From positions 1 to 16,712 of the forward strand of contig DIUK01000120.1 of assembly GCA_002422995.1 (NCBI GenBank): a stretch of DNA of 16,712 nt, in the 5' to 3' direction. The notes under the pieces were generated by a model, which was given only the letters and a program-made list of their open reading frames with translations, was not told where the DNA came from and did no database searches. The DNA is from Rhodocyclaceae bacterium UBA6160. GTDB taxonomy: Bacteria; Pseudomonadota; Gammaproteobacteria; Burkholderiales; Rhodocyclaceae. A program made the translations under genes and the position numbers. Positions 1-7,834 of this stretch are shown here, one piece after another (the stretch's first letter is position 1; every line of letters begins with the position of its first letter).

Positions 1-142
1 GCCCTGTACGCGGGCAATTGAACCCGGCGAAGACATTCGCGCTGGCCGCTGGTGGTGGGAAAACCCGCAACCCAAAGAGTGCGGCCTGCATATGGTGGAT
101 GGCCGCCTGCAACGCATTGTTAAAGAAGGAACATCGTCATGA
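1..142 (+). CDS. cysH: Adenylyl-sulfate reductase, 3' end only (partial)
   Basis: Only the C-terminal 46 residues are in the window; the reading frame is open from base 2 and stops with TGA at 140-142. CysH reduces activated sulfate to sulfite in cytoplasmic sulfate assimilation. The visible tail starts Pro-Cys-Thr-Arg, runs through a [13 protein letters not shown] stretch and contains the family's catalytic ECGLH motif. The Pro-Cys at the very edge matches the second cysteine of the CxxC pair that ligates the [4Fe-4S] cluster in APS-type reductases; E. coli PAPS reductase lacks it. I therefore infer an APS reductase, although the first cysteines lie outside the window. The stop overlaps the cysD start by four bases (ATGA), indicating one operon with translational coupling. 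Confidence 0.88.
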   Translation, partial: PCTRAIEPGEDIRAGRWWWENPQPKECGLHMVDGRLQRIVKEGTSS

Positions 143-1062
143 GCAACCTGGCTCAATTATCCAAACACACGCTCTCGCATCTCGACTGGCTCGAGTCCGA
201 ATCCATTTACATCCTGCGCGAAGTGGCCGGCCAATGCGCCAACCCCGCGCTGCTGTTTTCCGGCGGCAAGGATTCCATCGTCTTGCTGCGCCTGGCAGAA
301 AAAGCCTTTCGCCCGGGCCGCTTTCCTTTTCCCTTGCTGAACATCGACACCGGGCACAACTACCCCGAAGTGCTGGCGTTTCGCGACTACCGCGCGGCGC
401 AGTTGGGTGAGCGCTTGATTGTGCGCTCGGTTGAAGACTCCATAAAACGCGGCACGGTGGTGTTGAAATCACCCGATGAATTACGCAACAAGCATCAATC
501 GGTGACGCTGCTGGAAGCGATTGAAGAATTCGGTTTTGATTGCTGCATCGGCGGCGCACGGCGCGACGAAGAAAAAGCGCGCGCCAAGGAGCGGATTTTT
601 TCCTTCCGCGACGAGTTCGGCCAGTGGGATCCAAAAAACCAGCGCCCTGAACTATGGGATTTGTTCAATGCCCGCGTGCACAAAGGCGAGAACATCCGCG
701 CCTTTCCCATCAGCAACTGGACGGAGCTGGATGTGTGGCAATACATCGGCCGCGAGCAACTTGAAATCCCGTCCATTTATTTCTCGCACGAACGTCCGAT
801 TGTGCGCCGTAACGGCCTGCTGCAACCGATTACCGAACTCACCCCAGCCGCTCCCGGAGAAGTCATTGAAACCATGCAAGTGCGCTTTCGCACCCTGGGC
901 GATGTGACCTGCACGGCGCCTGTCGCGTCGGATGCGGATACGCTGGAAAAAATCATCCTGGAAACGGCCAGCACGACGATTACCGAACGCGGTGCGACCC
1001 GGCTGGACGATCAAACTTCGGATGCTTCGATGGAACAACGCAAGAAAGAAGGTTATTTCTAA
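139..1062 (+). CDS. cysD: Sulfate adenylyltransferase subunit 2 (ATP sulfurylase small subunit)
   Basis: This is the catalytic subunit of ATP sulfurylase. With the GTPase CysN it makes adenylyl sulfate and pyrophosphate from ATP and sulfate in the cytoplasm. The 307-residue product has the PP-loop signature SGGKDS at residues 41-46, the conserved GGARRDEE segment at about 138-145, the [12 protein letters not shown] segment near 189-200 and the typical KKEGYF C-terminus, so it is full length. The ATG overlaps the cysH stop by four bases, with AAGGA upstream as a ribosome binding site. Its stop shares one base with the cysN start (TAATG), which fits coupled synthesis of the two subunits. Base composition is clearly more GC-rich than in the ribosomal genes downstream. 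PAPS-reductase relatives share the PP-loop fold, but the C-terminus and neighbours settle the assignment. Confidence 0.97.
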   Translation: MSNLAQLSKHTLSHLDWLESESIYILREVAGQCANPALLFSGGKDSIVLLRLAEKAFRPGRFPFPLLNIDTGHNYPEVLAFRDYRAAQLGERLIVRSVEDSIKRGTVVLKSPDELRNKHQSVTLLEAIEEFGFDCCIGGARRDEEKARAKERIFSFRDEFGQWDPKNQRPELWDLFNARVHKGENIRAFPISNWTELDVWQYIGREQLEIPSIYFSHERPIVRRNGLLQPITELTPAAPGEVIETMQVRFRTLGDVTCTAPVASDADTLEKIILETASTTITERGATRLDDQTSDASMEQRKKEGYF

Positions 1063-2357
1063 TGAGCGCAATACACGATTTGCCAGAAGCTTCATTGCCC
1101 AAAGACAACGCCGGGCTGCTACGTTTTTTGACTTGCGGCAGCGTGGATGATGGCAAGAGCACGCTCATCGGGCGGCTGCTGTTTGACACCAAAACCATTC
1201 TGGCTGACACACTGTCTGCCATCGAGCGCACCTCGCACCGGCGCGGGCTGGATGAGGTTGATCTCTCCTTGCTCACCGACGGCCTGCAAGCCGAGCGCGA
1301 ACAAGGCATCACGATTGATGTGGCTTACCGTTACTTCAGCACCGGCACGCGCAAGTACATCATTGCTGACGCGCCGGGGCATGAGCAATACACGCGCAAC
1401 ATGGTTACGGCCGCTTCCACGGCGAACTTGGCGATCATCTTGATCGATGCGCGCAAGGGCATTCTTACGCAAACACGTCGCCACTCTTATCTTGCACATC
1501 TGATGGGCATTCCGCATATCGTCGTCGCCGTTAACAAAATGGACCTGGTGAATTACGATCAAGCGGTATTTGAACGCATTCGCAAAGACTATCTCACTTT
1601 TGCCGAGCAACTAGGCATTAAGGACATTCACTTTATTCCAATGTCGGCGCTAAAAGGCGACATGGTCGTCGATCGTGGTGAGAACATGCCTTGGTATCCC
1701 GGCAGCACTTTGCTGGATGTGCTGGAAAATGCCCCCACAGCCCATAGCGAAGCGGACGAACCTTTCCGCTTTCCGGTGCAATTTGTCTGTCGTCCGCATA
1801 AATCGGATGACCCAGAGCTGCATGATTTTCGCGGCTTTATGGGACGTGTCGAATCTGGCAGCATCAGCATTAGCGACGCAGTGACAGTATTGCCTTCCGG
1901 AAAAGAAACCCGCGTTAAAGACATTCGGGTGCTGAATCAATCTTTTGCCACCGCTTACCCCGAGCAATCCATCACGCTGTTGCTTGAAGACGAAATCGAT
2001 ATCTCGCGTGGCGATATGATCGTACAAACCGAAAAGTCGGCGCTGGTGACACGGCAACTTAATGCCATGGTGTGCTGGTTGGCAGAAACGCCATTGGATC
2101 GGCAACGTAAATATCTGGTTCGCCAGACCACTCGCGAATCAAAAGCCGTGGTTTCTGCGATTGAGTACCGCATAGACGTGAATTCACTTGAGCGAATACC
2201 CGTTGAATCTCTGCAAATGAATGACATTGCCCATGTCGTCATACGTCTGGCGCAGCCTTTAAGCGTGGATAGCTATGTGACAAATCGGGCTACCGGCGCT
2301 TTTATCATCATTGATGAATCGACGAATAATACGGTTGCTGCAGGGATGGTTTTATAA
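1062..2357 (+). CDS. cysN: Sulfate adenylyltransferase subunit 1 (ATP sulfurylase GTPase subunit), no APS-kinase fusion
   Basis: CysN is the regulatory GTPase that couples GTP hydrolysis to APS formation by CysD. The 431-residue protein is an EF-Tu-like GTPase: P-loop GSVDDGKST at residues 26-34, the EREQGITIDVAYRYF switch region near 78-92, DAPGH at 103-107 and NKMD at 158-161, followed by two beta-barrel domains. It ends with the conserved NNTVAAGMVL segment and has no C-terminal CysC kinase domain, so it is CysN and not the roughly 630-residue CysNC fusion. Lack of kinase agrees with the APS-type CysH just upstream. The ATG overlaps the cysD stop by one base. The gene is last in the operon and runs into a hairpin terminator 27 bases after its stop. 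The 3' half looks less GC-rich than the 5' half. Confidence 0.97.
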   Translation: MSAIHDLPEASLPKDNAGLLRFLTCGSVDDGKSTLIGRLLFDTKTILADTLSAIERTSHRRGLDEVDLSLLTDGLQAEREQGITIDVAYRYFSTGTRKYIIADAPGHEQYTRNMVTAASTANLAIILIDARKGILTQTRRHSYLAHLMGIPHIVVAVNKMDLVNYDQAVFERIRKDYLTFAEQLGIKDIHFIPMSALKGDMVVDRGENMPWYPGSTLLDVLENAPTAHSEADEPFRFPVQFVCRPHKSDDPELHDFRGFMGRVESGSISISDAVTVLPSGKETRVKDIRVLNQSFATAYPEQSITLLLEDEIDISRGDMIVQTEKSALVTRQLNAMVCWLAETPLDRQRKYLVRQTTRESKAVVSAIEYRIDVNSLERIPVESLQMNDIAHVVIRLAQPLSVDSYVTNRATGAFIIIDESTNNTVAAGMVL

Positions 2358-2384
2358 CCCAGTGTCAAAAGTTCAGCTGCAAAT

Positions 2385-2413
2385 AAAAAAGCCAGACAAT
2401 GTCTGGCTTTTTT
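2385..2413. terminator. Bidirectional Rho-independent terminator between cysN and rplQ
   Basis: A perfect 7-bp stem (2391-2397 with 2401-2407, GCCAGAC/GTCTGGC) has a 3-base loop and is flanked by six A (2385-2390) and six T (2408-2413). It therefore gives a hairpin plus U-run on both strands. It lies 27 bases after the cysN stop and 31 bases after the rplQ stop, exactly between two convergent operons, so it should end both transcripts. Confidence 0.93.
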
Positions 2414-2444
2414 ATGCGTAGAACAAACGGCTAAAAAGCAAAAT

Positions 2445-2840
2445 TTACTCTTCAACCACACCTTCTACAGCATCACTACCTTCTGGGCGATCCAACAACT
2501 CAACATAGGCCATCGGTGCATTATCACCAACGCGAAAACCCATTTTCAGAATGCGCAAATAGCCACCATTCCGTGTTGCAAAACGAGGGCCTAAATCATT
2601 GAAAAGCTTGCCAACAATCTCACGATCACGTGTGCGATCAAAAGCCAAGCGACGATTGGCCAAACTGGGTTTTTTGCCTAGCGTGATCAGCGGTTCTACC
2701 ACTCGGCGTAACTCTTTAGCCTTAGGAAGCGTTGTCTTAATCACTTCATGACGAAGAAGTGAGACTGCCATGTTGCGCAGCATTGCTTGGCGGTGGGAAG
2801 AAGTACGATTCAGCTTCCGCAATCCATTTCCGTGACGCAT
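2445..2840 (-). CDS. rplQ: 50S ribosomal protein L17
   Basis: L17 is a large-subunit protein and classically the last gene of the alpha operon. The 131-residue product (127 in E. coli) starts with the conserved [17 protein letters not shown] segment and continues with the [11 protein letters not shown] and ITLGK motifs typical of the family; the acidic C-terminal tail is short and variable. The start is ATG with GAGGT upstream. It follows rpoA after a 72-base spacer that contains a possible hairpin, longer than most gaps in this cluster. The bidirectional terminator at 2385-2413 ends the transcript. Confidence 0.98.
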   Translation of the reverse strand: MRHGNGLRKLNRTSSHRQAMLRNMAVSLLRHEVIKTTLPKAKELRRVVEPLITLGKKPSLANRRLAFDRTRDREIVGKLFNDLGPRFATRNGGYLRILKMGFRVGDNAPMAYVELLDRPEGSDAVEGVVEE

Positions 2841-2912
2841 GATAATTACCTCGTGTTATGTGGTTGTCGCACAGTGCAAACAACCCGTTAATGGTTATCG
2901 AGTTTTTACAAT

Positions 2913-3890
2913 TTAAACCAGCTTTTCCAAGCCTTCAGGCGGCCATCCGTCTAATCGCATACCAAGCGACAAACCACGTGCAGCCAACACTTCTTTAATC
3001 TCATTGAGTGATTTGCGGCCTAAATTAGGCGTTTTCAACAACTCTGATTCAGTGCGTTGAATCAAGTCACCAATGTAATAAATATTCTCTGCTTTAAGGC
3101 AGTTTGCAGAACGGACAGTTAATTCCAGATCATCAACCGGCCGAACAAGAACAGGAGAAACTGTCGAGCCTTCAGCCGCTTCAGCAGAAGTTGATACACC
3201 CTCAAGATCAGCAAAAAACGAGAGCTGTTCCATCAAAATACGAGCAGCCGTTCTAATTGCTTCTTCGGCATTATCAATCGCGCCATTTGTTTCGATATCG
3301 AGAATAAGCTTATCCATATCAGTGCGCTGCTCTACACGCGCCGACTCAACAGCATAGCTCACGCGACGAACGGGACTAAAAGAAGCGTCAAGCATCATCT
3401 GACCAATTGAAACATTTTCACGAGCGATTTGGCGTTGATTTGCAGGAATATAACCGCGGCCTGACTCAACACGGATTTCCATCTTCAACTGGCCGCCAGG
3501 TGCAATGTTGGCAATAACGTGCTCTGGATTAACAATCTCAATATCATGTCCAGCCACAATGTCTGCCGCAGTGACAACACCTTCACCAACTTTGGTTACC
3601 GTCAAAATCGCTTCACGACGGTTATGCATTTTGATAACAAGACCTTTAACATTCAGCAAGATATCAACGACATCTTCGCGCACGCCATCTAAAGTCGAGT
3701 ATTCGTGAAGAACACCTTCAATAGAAACCTCAGTGGGTGCTACGCCTTCTAAGGAGGATAACAAAATCCGCCTCAAAGCGTTGCCAAGTGTATGACCAAA
3801 ACCACGCTCAAAGGGCTCCATAACAACACGTGCATGAAGTGGTGAGAGTTGCTGCACATCAATACTGCGTGGCTTAAGCAATGTTTGCAT
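2913..3890 (-). CDS. rpoA: DNA-directed RNA polymerase subunit alpha
   Basis: The alpha subunit dimerises to nucleate RNA polymerase assembly, and its C-terminal domain contacts UP-element DNA and activators. The product is 325 residues (329 in E. coli). The N-terminal assembly domain covers about 1-230, including [19 protein letters not shown] near 28-46. A short Ala/Glu/Ser linker follows, then the C-terminal domain from about 250. Within it, [14 protein letters not shown] carries R260, equivalent by alignment to the DNA-contacting Arg265 of E. coli, and [14 protein letters not shown] forms the helix-hairpin-helix. The start is ATG with AAGGACAG upstream. It is fourth in the alpha operon after rpsD, from which it is separated by a spacer with a strong hairpin. 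Confidence 0.99.
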   Translation of the reverse strand: MQTLLKPRSIDVQQLSPLHARVVMEPFERGFGHTLGNALRRILLSSLEGVAPTEVSIEGVLHEYSTLDGVREDVVDILLNVKGLVIKMHNRREAILTVTKVGEGVVTAADIVAGHDIEIVNPEHVIANIAPGGQLKMEIRVESGRGYIPANQRQIARENVSIGQMMLDASFSPVRRVSYAVESARVEQRTDMDKLILDIETNGAIDNAEEAIRTAARILMEQLSFFADLEGVSTSAEAAEGSTVSPVLVRPVDDLELTVRSANCLKAENIYYIGDLIQRTESELLKTPNLGRKSLNEIKEVLAARGLSLGMRLDGWPPEGLEKLV

Positions 3891-3913
3891 TTATCTGTCC
3901 TTCAAATGGGAAT

Positions 3914-3944
3914 ACGCCTGATACCCCCATAGGGCATCAGGCGT
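3914..3944 (-). other. Intergenic mRNA hairpin between rpsD and rpoA
   Basis: A perfect 9-bp inverted repeat (3914-3922 with 3936-3944, ACGCCTGAT/ATCAGGCGT) continues, after one mismatch, with three more C-G pairs (3924-3926 with 3932-3934), leaving a 5-base loop. It fills much of the 64-base spacer and sits about 10 bases before the rpoA ribosome binding site. There is no U-run on either strand, so it is not a standard terminator. A role in mRNA processing, stability or rpoA translation is inference. Confidence 0.7.
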
Positions 3945-3954
3945 AAAACTACGA

Positions 3955-4584
3955 TTAACGCGAGTAGAGTTCGACAACCAGACCTTCGTTGATCGAGGAA
4001 GGTAAATCTTGGCGCGCTGGGTAGTTTTTGAAAACACCTCGTCCACTCTTTATGTCAACTTCAAGCCATTCCGGAAAACCACGGCCCTCAGCTGCAGTCA
4101 AGGCTGCTTTTGTCCTTAAGTGATTTTTAGTTTTATCCAGCAGTTGAATCACATCGCCAGGACGGCAATTGTAAGACGGCACATCAACTCGCTTACCGTT
4201 GACAAGCACACCATTATGTCGCACAAGTTGACGCGATTCAGCACGCGAAATACCAAAACCCATACGATACGCTACTGTATCTAAACGAGCTTCAAGCAAC
4301 TGCAATAAGTTATCGCCTGTAGCGCCCTTCTTTTGGTCAGCTGTAGCAAATACCTTCCGAAATTGACTCTCAAGAACGCCATAGATACGACGAATCTTTT
4401 GCTTTTCACGCAGTTGCGTACCATACCCTGACAAGCGCTGACCAGACTTCTGGCCATGCTGGCCAGGCGCATAAGCACGACGCTCAACTGAGCACTTGTC
4501 TGTGAAGCACTTTTCGCCTTTTAAGAATAACTTTTCGCCTTCGCGGCGGCACTGACGGCATTTGGGATCTAAATTACGAGCCAT
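3955..4584 (-). CDS. rpsD: 30S ribosomal protein S4, zinc-binding (C+) form
   Basis: S4 is a primary 16S rRNA-binding protein that starts 30S assembly, and in E. coli it represses the alpha operon. The 209-residue product has the [15 protein letters not shown] segment at about 58-72 and the S4 RNA-binding domain from about 99 ([22 protein letters not shown]), and ends in VVELYSR. Unusually relative to E. coli, the N-terminus carries four cysteines at residues 9, 12, 26 and 31. This is the same spacing as the zinc-binding S4 of Thermus thermophilus, so I infer a zinc site. E. coli S4 lacks this set. It starts with ATG 20 bases after rpsK and precedes rpoA. Confidence 0.98.
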   Translation of the reverse strand: MARNLDPKCRQCRREGEKLFLKGEKCFTDKCSVERRAYAPGQHGQKSGQRLSGYGTQLREKQKIRRIYGVLESQFRKVFATADQKKGATGDNLLQLLEARLDTVAYRMGFGISRAESRQLVRHNGVLVNGKRVDVPSYNCRPGDVIQLLDKTKNHLRTKAALTAAEGRGFPEWLEVDIKSGRGVFKNYPARQDLPSSINEGLVVELYSR

Positions 4585-4604
4585 ACATAGAGTTCCTTAA
4601 TACG

Positions 4605-4994
4605 TTAGATGCGGCGGCGCTTAGGTGGCCGGCATCCATTATGTGGAATAGGAGTAATGTCGGTAATACTGGTAATTTTCATGCCGAGTGCATTCAAAGC
4701 ACGTACGGCAGATTCACGACCAGGTCCCGGACCCTTGATCCGAACCTCAAGATTTTTAACACCACATTCTTGAGCAGCCTTACCAGCAGCTTCAGCAGCA
4801 ATCTGAGCCGCAAAAGGTGTCGACTTACGCGACCCCTTAAAGCCTGCACCACCAGAAGTCGCCCACGACAGGGCGTTTCCCTGACGGTCAGTGATGGTAA
4901 TAATAGTGTTATTAAAGGAAGCATGAACATGCACAATACCTTCAGCTACGTTCTTCTTAACCTTTTTTCTAACTTTAGTTGCAGTCTTAGCCAT
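4605..4994 (-). CDS. rpsK: 30S ribosomal protein S11
   Basis: S11 is a platform protein of the small subunit near the mRNA exit and E-site. The product is 129 residues, as in E. coli, and shows the family blocks [36 protein letters not shown] and the C-terminal [12 protein letters not shown]. Asn119 before Gly120 sits where E. coli S11 carries an isoaspartyl modification; whether that occurs here cannot be seen. The N-terminus is lysine-rich (KVRKKVKKN). It lies 16 bases after rpsM and 20 bases before rpsD in the alpha operon. The start is ATG with a GGAAC-type upstream sequence. Confidence 0.98.
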   Translation of the reverse strand: MAKTATKVRKKVKKNVAEGIVHVHASFNNTIITITDRQGNALSWATSGGAGFKGSRKSTPFAAQIAAEAAGKAAQECGVKNLEVRIKGPGPGRESAVRALNALGMKITSITDITPIPHNGCRPPKRRRI

Positions 4995-5010
4995 TTAATT
5001 AGGTTCCCTA

Positions 5011-5376
5011 TTACTTCTTAGCGCCAGCGATCGATTTCCGCGGACCTTTACGAGTACGAGCATTTGTTCGGGTACGCTGACCCCTAAGAGGCAAGCCGCG
5101 ACGATGACGCAAGCCACGGTAACAACCAAGATCCATCAGCCGCTTGATACTCATGGTAACTTCACGGCGCAGATCTCCTTCAACAGATATCTTGCCAATT
5201 TCGTCACGCAATCGCTCGAGTTCAACCTCAGATAATTCTTTAACTTTGATTGAGCGCTTGATCCCCGCACTGTCACAAATCTTTTGCGCACGAGTGCGAC
5301 CAATACCATAAATTGCAGTTAAAGCAATTTCTGCATGTTGGTGATTTGGAATATTTACACCTGCTATACGAGCCAT
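5011..5376 (-). CDS. rpsM: 30S ribosomal protein S13
   Basis: S13 sits in the 30S head and contributes to the bridges with the 50S subunit and to contact with P-site tRNA. The 121-residue product (118 in E. coli) begins [21 protein letters not shown], contains the helix-hairpin-helix [13 protein letters not shown] near 24-36 and the [27 protein letters not shown] block, and ends in basic residues. ATG is preceded by AGGT about eight bases upstream. It is the first gene of the alpha operon, with its own putative promoter upstream (5442-5470). Confidence 0.98.
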   Translation of the reverse strand: MARIAGVNIPNHQHAEIALTAIYGIGRTRAQKICDSAGIKRSIKVKELSEVELERLRDEIGKISVEGDLRREVTMSIKRLMDLGCYRGLRHRRGLPLRGQRTRTNARTRKGPRKSIAGAKK

Positions 5377-5414
5377 TTGCTTACCTGTCCCTCGCCATTA
5401 AGCGTTTGTGAAGT

Positions 5415-5437
5415 GGTTGTCCGAAATGCGGAAAACC
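5415..5437 (-). other. Hairpin at the predicted 5' end of the alpha-operon leader
   Basis: In the 90-base rpmJ-rpsM spacer, bases 5415-5418 pair with 5434-5437 (GGTT/AACC) and 5420-5423 pair with 5429-5432 (TCCG/CGGA), separated by one mismatch and closed by a 5-base loop. If the promoter at 5442-5470 is used, the transcript would start at or next to the outer base pair, giving a 5'-terminal stem-loop. Function (stability or autoregulation) is inference. Confidence 0.5.
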
Positions 5438-5441
5438 GAAG

Positions 5442-5470
5442 ATTGTATCTGATTCGCATTACTGAATCAA
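5442..5470 (-). promoter_or_regulatory. Putative sigma70 promoter of the alpha operon (rpsM-rplQ)
   Basis: On the minus strand, TTGATT (5470-5465, four of six consensus bases) is followed by a 17-base spacer and TACAAT (5447-5442, five of six). The -35 element overlaps the rpmJ stop codon. The expected start is near 5435, giving a leader of about 58 bases before the rpsM ATG. The position, between rpmJ and rpsM, matches the classical alpha-operon promoter. Spacer transcription from the upstream spc operon is also likely, since no terminator is visible. Confidence 0.6.
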
Positions 5471-5580
5471 CCCTGACGCTGCTTATGGCGTGGATCAGTA
5501 CAAATAATTCTGACCACACCCTTGCGACGGATGACTTTGCAATTGCGGCAAATACGCTTGACCGAAGCCATAACTTTCAT
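5467..5580 (-). CDS. rpmJ: 50S ribosomal protein L36, zinc-binding (C+) form
   Basis: This small gene encodes 37 residues, starting [15 protein letters not shown] and ending RHKQRQG. L36 is the smallest protein of the large subunit. The CxxC at residues 11 and 14, Cys27 and His32 form the zinc ribbon of the C+ type. The ATG is preceded by a CCGGAG ribosome binding site in the 27-base gap after infA, and the stop TGA is at 5467-5469. It closes the spc cluster; the alpha-operon promoter appears to overlap its last codons. Confidence 0.96.
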   Translation of the reverse strand: MKVMASVKRICRNCKVIRRKGVVRIICTDPRHKQRQG

Positions 5581-5607
5581 TTAACTTCTCCGGATATTAA
5601 ATTTAAC

Positions 5608-5826
5608 TTATTTTGCACGGAAGACAATACGACCTTTAGTGAGGTCATATGGCGTCAACTGTACAGTTACCTTATCCCCTGGGAGAATTCGAATATAGTG
5701 CATCCGCATTTTCCCAGAGATATGACCGAGCAAAACATGGTCATTTTCCAATTTGATTCTAAACGTAGCATTAGGAAGGTTTTCTAGTACTTCCCCCTGC
5801 ATTTCAATAACATCTTCTTTTGACAT
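5608..5826 (-). CDS. infA: Translation initiation factor IF-1
   Basis: IF-1 binds the 30S A site during initiation and supports IF-2 and IF-3. The 72-residue product has the usual family length and a single OB-fold: [20 protein letters not shown] at the start, then [19 protein letters not shown] and the C-terminal [14 protein letters not shown]. Only three bases separate it from the secY stop, and its AGGT binding site lies in the end of secY, suggesting coupled translation. The location between secY and rpmJ is typical of betaproteobacteria and many Gram-positives but not of E. coli, where infA is unlinked. Confidence 0.98.
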   Translation of the reverse strand: MSKEDVIEMQGEVLENLPNATFRIKLENDHVLLGHISGKMRMHYIRILPGDKVTVQLTPYDLTKGRIVFRAK

Positions 5827-5829
5827 TTA

Positions 5830-7158
5830 TTACCTGACAGGAATCCCTGCGCCTTTAAAGTTAGCTTTTTTAAGCAGCCCTTCATAACGATGGGACATCA
5901 CATAAGCTTGAACTTGCGCCATAAAATCCATAGCAACTACGACGATAATTAACAAACTTGTTCCACCAAAATAAAAAGGGACATTCCATTTAAGAATCAA
6001 AAACTCTGGCAACAAACAAACCAAGGTAATATAAATCGCTCCTACAAACGTCAGCCTTGTTAATACTTTATCTATATAACGCGCCGTCTGATCACCTGGT
6101 CGAATACCAGGTACAAATGCTCCACTCTTTTTGAGGTTATCAGCAGTTTCTCTTGAGTTAAAAACAAGCGCCGTATAAAAAAAACAGAAGAAAATAATAG
6201 CAACAGCATAAAACATCACATAAACAGGCTGACCAGGAGCAAGCTTACTAGCCACATCTTTTAACCAACTTACACCATCAGCACTTCCAAACCAGTTCGC
6301 TGCTGTCGCAGGAAACAAGATAATGGATGAAGCAAAAATAGGTGGGATGACACCTGCCATATTGAGCTTTAGCGGCAAATGAGAAGATTGACCACCATAA
6401 ACTTTATTCCCGACTTGCCTTTTTGCGTAATTAACAAGAATCTTTCTTTGGCCGCGCTCAACAAAAACAACAAATGCAGTGACAGCAACAGCCAAAAAAC
6501 AAATAAACAGTGCTGATACAGGATGAATAGATCCAGTTCTAACAAGCTCAAACAGACTACCTAGAGCACTAGGCAGACCTGCCGCGATGCCAGCAAAAAT
6601 AATTATTGAAATACCGTTCCCCAATCCACGTTCTGTTATTTGCTCTCCCAACCACATGAGAAACATTGTCCCTGTGAGCAAAGTCATCACAGTAACAAAG
6701 CGGAACATCATCCCTGGATCAAGAACAAGACCAGCTTGCGACTCAAGAGCAACTGCAATACCGATACCTTGAAACAATGCCAGACCTACAGTACCGTAGC
6801 GAGTGTACTGAGTGATCTTCCTTCGCCCCGCCTCACCCTCCTTCTTGAGTGCCTCCAAAGAAGGAACTGCAATTGTCAATAATTGCATAATAATGGACGA
6901 CGAAATGTAAGGCATGATGCCTAAAGCAAATAGCGTGAATCTAGATAAGGCGCCACCAGAAAATAGATTAAAAACGCCTAGTATTCCACCTTCTTGAGAC
7001 TGAAAAAGTTCAGCTAGCCGCACCGGGTCAATACCTGGCACAGGTATATGCGCGCCGATCCTATAAACAATAAGGGCACCAAGAAGAAATGCTAAGCGAC
7101 GCCACAAATCCCCATATCGGTTAGTCACGGCTTGCGAAGTTGAGCTTTTATTGATCAC
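5830..7158 (-). CDS. secY: Protein translocase subunit SecY
   Basis: SecY is the channel of the SecYEG translocon in the inner membrane. The 442-residue product (443 in E. coli) has ten predicted membrane helices, the first at about 22-40. Hallmarks include [11 protein letters not shown] and [15 protein letters not shown] near 63-94, [24 protein letters not shown] near 168-191, the cytosolic [16 protein letters not shown] loop near 233-248, and [20 protein letters not shown] with [10 protein letters not shown] near 336-370. It starts with GTG, not ATG, with AGGG eight bases upstream; no better start precedes it in the 25-base gap after rplO. It sits in the usual spc position between rplO and infA. 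It is the only integral membrane protein encoded in the window. Confidence 0.98.
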   Translation of the reverse strand: MINKSSTSQAVTNRYGDLWRRLAFLLGALIVYRIGAHIPVPGIDPVRLAELFQSQEGGILGVFNLFSGGALSRFTLFALGIMPYISSSIIMQLLTIAVPSLEALKKEGEAGRRKITQYTRYGTVGLALFQGIGIAVALESQAGLVLDPGMMFRFVTVMTLLTGTMFLMWLGEQITERGLGNGISIIIFAGIAAGLPSALGSLFELVRTGSIHPVSALFICFLAVAVTAFVVFVERGQRKILVNYAKRQVGNKVYGGQSSHLPLKLNMAGVIPPIFASSIILFPATAANWFGSADGVSWLKDVASKLAPGQPVYVMFYAVAIIFFCFFYTALVFNSRETADNLKKSGAFVPGIRPGDQTARYIDKVLTRLTFVGAIYITLVCLLPEFLILKWNVPFYFGGTSLLIIVVVAMDFMAQVQAYVMSHRYEGLLKKANFKGAGIPVR

Positions 7159-7183
7159 TAAATTACCCTGATTAACTTCTCAA

Positions 7184-7633
7184 TCAAGCGTTTCCATTTA
7201 CTACTTCCACAGTACCACCGAGTTTCTCAATAGCAGCCTTAGCACCTTTTGTCGCACCTACGCCGCGCAAAACTATTTTCTTCGACAGTTCTCCAGAAAG
7301 AATAACTTTTGCAGCTAATGCAGTCATTGAAATAATGCCGGCTTGCTTTAAAACCAAAAGATCAACTTCCTCTATAGGTAAAGCATTAAGTTCAGAAAGC
7401 CTCACTTCAGCATTTCGATGAGCAGTTAAAGACACAAAACCTCGCTTAGGAAGACGACGTTGCAGAGGCATCTGACCGCCCTCAAATCCAACTTTATGAA
7501 ATCCACCTGCGCGAGACTTCTGCCCCTTATGGCCGCGACCAGCAGTTTTTCCCAAACCACTACCAATACCGCGACCAACACGCTTAGCAGAATGCTTAGC
7601 GCCAATCCCCGGTTTTAAGTTATTGAGTTCCAT
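7184..7633 (-). CDS. rplO: 50S ribosomal protein L15
   Basis: L15 is a late-assembly protein of the large subunit. The 149-residue product (144 in E. coli) has the glycine-rich N-terminus [36 protein letters not shown], spread over about residues 6-41, and the [17 protein letters not shown] block near 50-66, both extended rRNA-contacting segments. The C-terminal globular half includes [28 protein letters not shown]. The ATG follows AGGT at suitable distance, 17 bases after rpmD, and the gene lies directly before secY, the standard order. Confidence 0.98.
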   Translation of the reverse strand: MELNNLKPGIGAKHSAKRVGRGIGSGLGKTAGRGHKGQKSRAGGFHKVGFEGGQMPLQRRLPKRGFVSLTAHRNAEVRLSELNALPIEEVDLLVLKQAGIISMTALAAKVILSGELSKKIVLRGVGATKGAKAAIEKLGGTVEVVNGNA

Positions 7634-7650
7634 GAGCTATATACCTATTA

Positions 7651-7830
7651 TCATTCGCACTTAAGCAAGTAAGCAATTTTACGAATCATGCCGCGAATCG
7701 AAGGCGTATCTTCCAGCGTGGACTCACTATTGATACGCCCAAGCCCCAAGCCCTTAACTGTTGCGCGATGATCTTTTTTTGTTCCAATAACACTCTTAAC
7801 TAGAGTGATTTTAATTTTTTTGGTTGTCAT
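7651..7830 (-). CDS. rpmD: 50S ribosomal protein L30
   Basis: L30 is a small peripheral protein of the large subunit. The product of 59 residues (the bacterial family has about 60) begins [16 protein letters not shown] and contains the GLGLGRINS motif and the [13 protein letters not shown] helix. I chose the ATG at 7830 because it lies four bases after the rpsE stop with a GGAG site inside the rpsE 3' end. An in-frame TTG further upstream would add 16 residues lying wholly within rpsE and is not supported by homology. Confidence 0.96.
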   Translation of the reverse strand: MTTKKIKITLVKSVIGTKKDHRATVKGLGLGRINSESTLEDTPSIRGMIRKIAYLLKCE

Positions 7831-7834
7831 AATG

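Noticed and set aside
137..1095. Several long open frames antisense or out of frame to cysD
   Set aside because: GC-rich coding DNA commonly leaves long open shadow frames; their translations are Arg/Ser/Pro-rich with no recognisable domain, while cysD itself is unmistakable.
3914..3944. Rho-independent terminator between rpsD and rpoA
   Set aside because: The stem is strong but no T-run follows on either strand, so it is listed as an mRNA hairpin only.
5335..5787. A 150-codon open frame on the + strand across rpsM, rpmJ and infA
   Set aside because: It lies antisense to three well-recognised genes, shows no family resemblance and has no convincing ribosome binding site; it is a shadow frame.
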